A DNA stretch of 64,000 nucleotides from Gillisella vitis (GTDB lineage: Bacteria; Pseudomonadota; Alphaproteobacteria; Rhizobiales; Rhizobiaceae). The position numbers were made by a program, and so were the translations under genes. Of the stretch, positions 61,919 through 64,000 are shown one piece after another (positions within the stretch are counted from its first letter, which is position 1; each line of letters begins with the position of its first letter). The notes beneath the pieces were generated by a model. That model worked only from the letters and a program-made list of their open reading frames with translations. It did not search any database and was not told the origin of the DNA. The stretch spans positions 27,229 through 91,228 of the forward strand of contig WPHV01000018.1 of assembly GCA_009744235.1 (NCBI GenBank), in the 5' to 3' direction.

Positions 61919-61938
61919 AGCGAGCCGACACCCTTTTT
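61904..61938 (+). terminator. Terminator overlapping the MerR stop codon
   Basis: GGTGTCGGTTC (61904-61914) pairs with GAGCCGACACC (61922-61932) with one G:U pair, followed by CTTTTT. The 5' arm includes the last codons and the stop of the MerR gene. Confidence 0.8.
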
Positions 61939-61965
61939 GCTAATCTCATCGCTTCCGGTATTCCG

Positions 61966-62442
61966 TTAAAGCCAGCGGCGTGTGTGCTGGCAGTAGCGTT
62001 CGAAATCGACGCCGAACCGTACCAATAGATGCATTTCCTCACAGCGGATGGCGACCATGGTCGTCAACATGGCGGTGAGGGGCGCTGCCAGGACCAGCCA
62101 GACATTGCCGAGAATCATTCCCGCCGCGACCATCAGCAGCGTATAGCCGAGATAGATCGGATTGCGGGAATAGCGGTAAGGCCCCTCTGTCACCAGCCGC
62201 CGGGCGCGCTGGTGCTGGCTAAGGGGTGTATAATTGGACATCAGGGTCTTGATGGCCCAGAAATCGATGGCGATTGCACCGGTGGCGATCATTGCGCCGG
62301 TCATCCACATGACGGGCCCCTGGTCCTCGAAAGGACTGACAGGGGCAATATAGGCATCTAGAAAAAAAGCAATGACACAGGCGCCGACATAAAGAAGCGG
62401 CGGCCATGGGTATTTCAGCGGCTTCATGCGATAGGCGTTCAT
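61966..62442 (-). CDS. Isoprenylcysteine carboxyl methyltransferase-like membrane protein
   Basis: Polytopic protein of the ICMT/phospholipid methyltransferase family. Membrane helices include WPPLLYVGACVIAFFLDAYI and YLGYTLLMVAAGMILGNVWLVL. The SAM-binding signature is RRLVTEGPYRYSRNPIYLGY and the C-terminal part is EEMHLLVRFGVDFERYCQHTRRWL. Length 158 from ATG 62442. Bacterial members modify small or lipid substrates; the substrate here is unknown. Confidence 0.87.
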   Translation of the reverse strand: MNAYRMKPLKYPWPPLLYVGACVIAFFLDAYIAPVSPFEDQGPVMWMTGAMIATGAIAIDFWAIKTLMSNYTPLSQHQRARRLVTEGPYRYSRNPIYLGYTLLMVAAGMILGNVWLVLAAPLTAMLTTMVAIRCEEMHLLVRFGVDFERYCQHTRRWL

Positions 62443-62453
62443 GTTAGGACCCT

Positions 62454-63422
62454 TTATTGGCTGGCGATCGTGCATTCCCGCGCCAGTTTCAGGACCCTTT
62501 CATCTTGCGCCGCTATGATTGCCCCAGACTGGAGCGGTTCGAGTATATTTCCGGTCTGCAACTTCTCCAGTGTGCAGCCGCAGAACCTTTGGCAAAAGCC
62601 AGCGTCGTTATTGCCTGCCGTGCAGGATTGCTGGCAACTGCGGTCATAGGCCGCTGCTCTGTCGGGTGGGGGCGGGGCGACGACCAGCGTCGCCAGATAG
62701 ACCAGAGCGATCAGCACCGGTTGATGCACCAGGTAGAAGATCAGGCTATGGCGACCCGCAAGCGAGAGCAATTTCGGGCCGGATGGCCAGGCTGCCAGTT
62801 TTTGCCACAGGCCGAACCGCAGGGCGAGGCGGGCGCTGGCAATGCCAAACAATACGGCGGCAAACCATGGAAAAACAGGCACATAGTCATTTGAGCGCGG
62901 AATGGTCTCGGACAGGCCAAGCCACCAGAAATACGGTGCGTCGAACACAGCCGAGCGCGCATAAAACGGCAGAATCAGCGTGGCAATCGCCGCGCCCAGC
63001 GTGACGACGACTGGAAGCCGAATGAAGGCCAGGCCGAGCAGGCTCATCAGCGCGATGGCGTGGAGAATGCCGAAAAAGATCCAGCCCGCGCCCATGGCCA
63101 GATAGGTGGCAACGGATATGGCAAAGGCACTTGCGGCAATCTGCGCCAGCCGCTTGCCGAACGGTTTCCAGCGAATACCATTTCGATGCGCCAGCACCAG
63201 GCCGATGCCGACAAGGAACAGAAAGGTCGAGGCGATGCAGCGGGCATAGATCTTCAGAACCCCGGTTTCCGCCGTACCCGGTGGCAGATAGCCGAAGAAT
63301 TCCAGATCCCAACTGAAGTGATAGGAAGCCATGGCCAGCAGCGCCAGTCCGCGCATTGCATCGAGCAGGCCGATGCGGGTGTTGGATTTGGCGGGAAGGG
63401 GGGATTCGGTCGGAAAAGCCAC
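62454..63422 (-). CDS. DUF1624 (heparan N-acetyltransferase-like) membrane protein with Cys-rich tail
   Basis: The first 250 residues hold about seven membrane helices of the DUF1624/HGSNAT acyltransferase family: IGLLDAMRGLALLAMASYHFSWDLEFF, STFLFLVGIGLVLAHRNG, WIFFGILHAIALMSLLGLAF, and VFPWFAAVLFGIASARLAL. A tail from about residue 250 has cysteines at 263, 267, 277, 281, 283 and 317, in a CX3C-X9-CX3CXC pattern. The start is a GTG at 63422 preceded by AGGA. The tail is unusual; see findings. Eleven bases separate it from the ICMT-like gene, so they are probably an operon. Confidence 0.83.
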   Translation of the reverse strand: MAFPTESPLPAKSNTRIGLLDAMRGLALLAMASYHFSWDLEFFGYLPPGTAETGVLKIYARCIASTFLFLVGIGLVLAHRNGIRWKPFGKRLAQIAASAFAISVATYLAMGAGWIFFGILHAIALMSLLGLAFIRLPVVVTLGAAIATLILPFYARSAVFDAPYFWWLGLSETIPRSNDYVPVFPWFAAVLFGIASARLALRFGLWQKLAAWPSGPKLLSLAGRHSLIFYLVHQPVLIALVYLATLVVAPPPPDRAAAYDRSCQQSCTAGNNDAGFCQRFCGCTLEKLQTGNILEPLQSGAIIAAQDERVLKLARECTIASQ

Positions 63423-63549
63423 GCGATGTCCTGAAACAGCTATCTACGGCGACGGTCATGCTGGTGGGCAAATAGTCGCCGGGGCAGATCATGCCCTTGG
63501 TTCGAGTTATACCAACGTCACTTTAAATGACATCTGACACCACGGTCCT

Positions 63550-63999
63550 TTACGACATTCCAGATGACCTGTCGCCATCGGTTGCGTGATGGGGGCTGGT
63601 TTGAAGGCTTGCTGTCATCTGTCCTGGCGTGGAGAGCGGATTTTTCAGCATGGCAGCCAGCCGGGCATTGGAGAAGAACTGGCGATGCACCAGCACGAAG
63701 AAAATCAGCACCGTGGTTGCCATGAACATATAGGCGTTCAGGAACCAGCCGAGATAGCCCATGGACATGAAGATCGCCCGCAGGCCTGAATTGAAATTCT
63801 GCGCGGCGATGACATTCATGGCAATCACGGTTTCGGCCGCGTCTTCGGCTGCGGCCGGGTCCTGGCGAACCTCCGCATGCATGGGCAGGCCACCGAACAG
63901 AATGGTGCAATAGTTGAACAGGCGATAGGACCAGCCAAACTTGAAGAAAGAATAGCCGAAAATCGCAATCAGCCCGCAGACTTTCAATTCAAATGCGGC
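63550..63999 (-). CDS. DUF599-family membrane protein (5' end missing)
   Basis: C-terminal part of a DUF599 membrane protein; the frame stays open to the window edge. Recognisable phrases are FFKFGWSYRLFNYCTILFGGLP, AAQNFNSGLRAIFMSMGYLGWFLNAYMF and TTVLIFFVLVHRQFFSN. About 150 residues are visible. The N-terminus lies beyond base 64000. Function is unknown. Confidence 0.82.
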   Translation of the reverse strand, partial: AAFELKVCGLIAIFGYSFFKFGWSYRLFNYCTILFGGLPMHAEVRQDPAAAEDAAETVIAMNVIAAQNFNSGLRAIFMSMGYLGWFLNAYMFMATTVLIFFVLVHRQFFSNARLAAMLKNPLSTPGQMTASLQTSPHHATDGDRSSGMS

Positions 64000-64000
64000 C

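Overview
The window is chromosomal DNA of an alphaproteobacterium of the Rhizobiaceae, most likely the Agrobacterium/Allorhizobium/Rhizobium group. Pointers are a PopZ-type polar organiser next to valS, the periplasmic regulator ExoR, a fused SecDF, TrmFO, a DUF1127 mini-protein, a cobN/cobP/cobW/cobO cobalamin cluster, and dispersed palindromic repeats resembling the RIME elements of rhizobia. I could not run a database search, so the genus is an inference.

Layout. 1-8 kb: the 3' end of a TolC-type efflux gene, popZ, valS, a FadL-type outer-membrane protein, and exoR after a long gene-free leader. 8-25 kb: a housekeeping block. xthA and erpA are on the minus strand. Then on the plus strand come a dGTPase-like gene, argS, a large SPOR protein, nagZ, scpA-scpB, tatA-tatB-tatC, serS, surE, pcm and an NlpD/DipM-like lipoprotein. 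This run links cell-wall turnover, chromosome condensation and Tat export. 25-34 kb: a DUF815 ATPase (minus), yajC-secDF, a Mth938-like gene, a squalene/phytoene-synthase-fold protein, a small membrane-anchored protein, trmFO (minus), a DUF1127 mini-gene (minus) and a lipoprotein.

34-59 kb is a cobalamin locus. It opens with a B12 riboswitch (about 34.09-34.45 kb) and a small unknown membrane protein, then cobP-cobW-cobN-cobO. A ParDE-type module and a TSUP transporter on the minus strand interrupt it. It resumes with cbiX, a two-domain cobH fusion, cobL, cobI, cbiG-cobJ and cobM, almost all translationally coupled. A second interruption holds a nucleoside hydrolase, a GNAT acetyltransferase and an orphan cheD. 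Then cbiD-cobK (minus) diverge from cobA-cobB-cobC-cobD (plus). The set mixes the late-cobalt (aerobic) pathway, marked by CobN, with proteins typical of the early-cobalt (anaerobic) pathway: CbiX with an MxCxxC motif, CbiG and CbiD. No CobF or CobG is seen here. The cobH gene carries an extra N-terminal domain of about 325 residues with RNase H/DUF429-like motifs, which is the most novel-looking feature of the window.

59-64 kb: a flavodoxin-fold quinone reductase, MgtE, a MerR regulator, an isoprenylcysteine-methyltransferase-like membrane protein, a DUF1624 protein with a cysteine-rich tail, and a DUF599 protein cut by the window end. No tRNA, rRNA, CRISPR array, prophage or insertion sequence was recognised.
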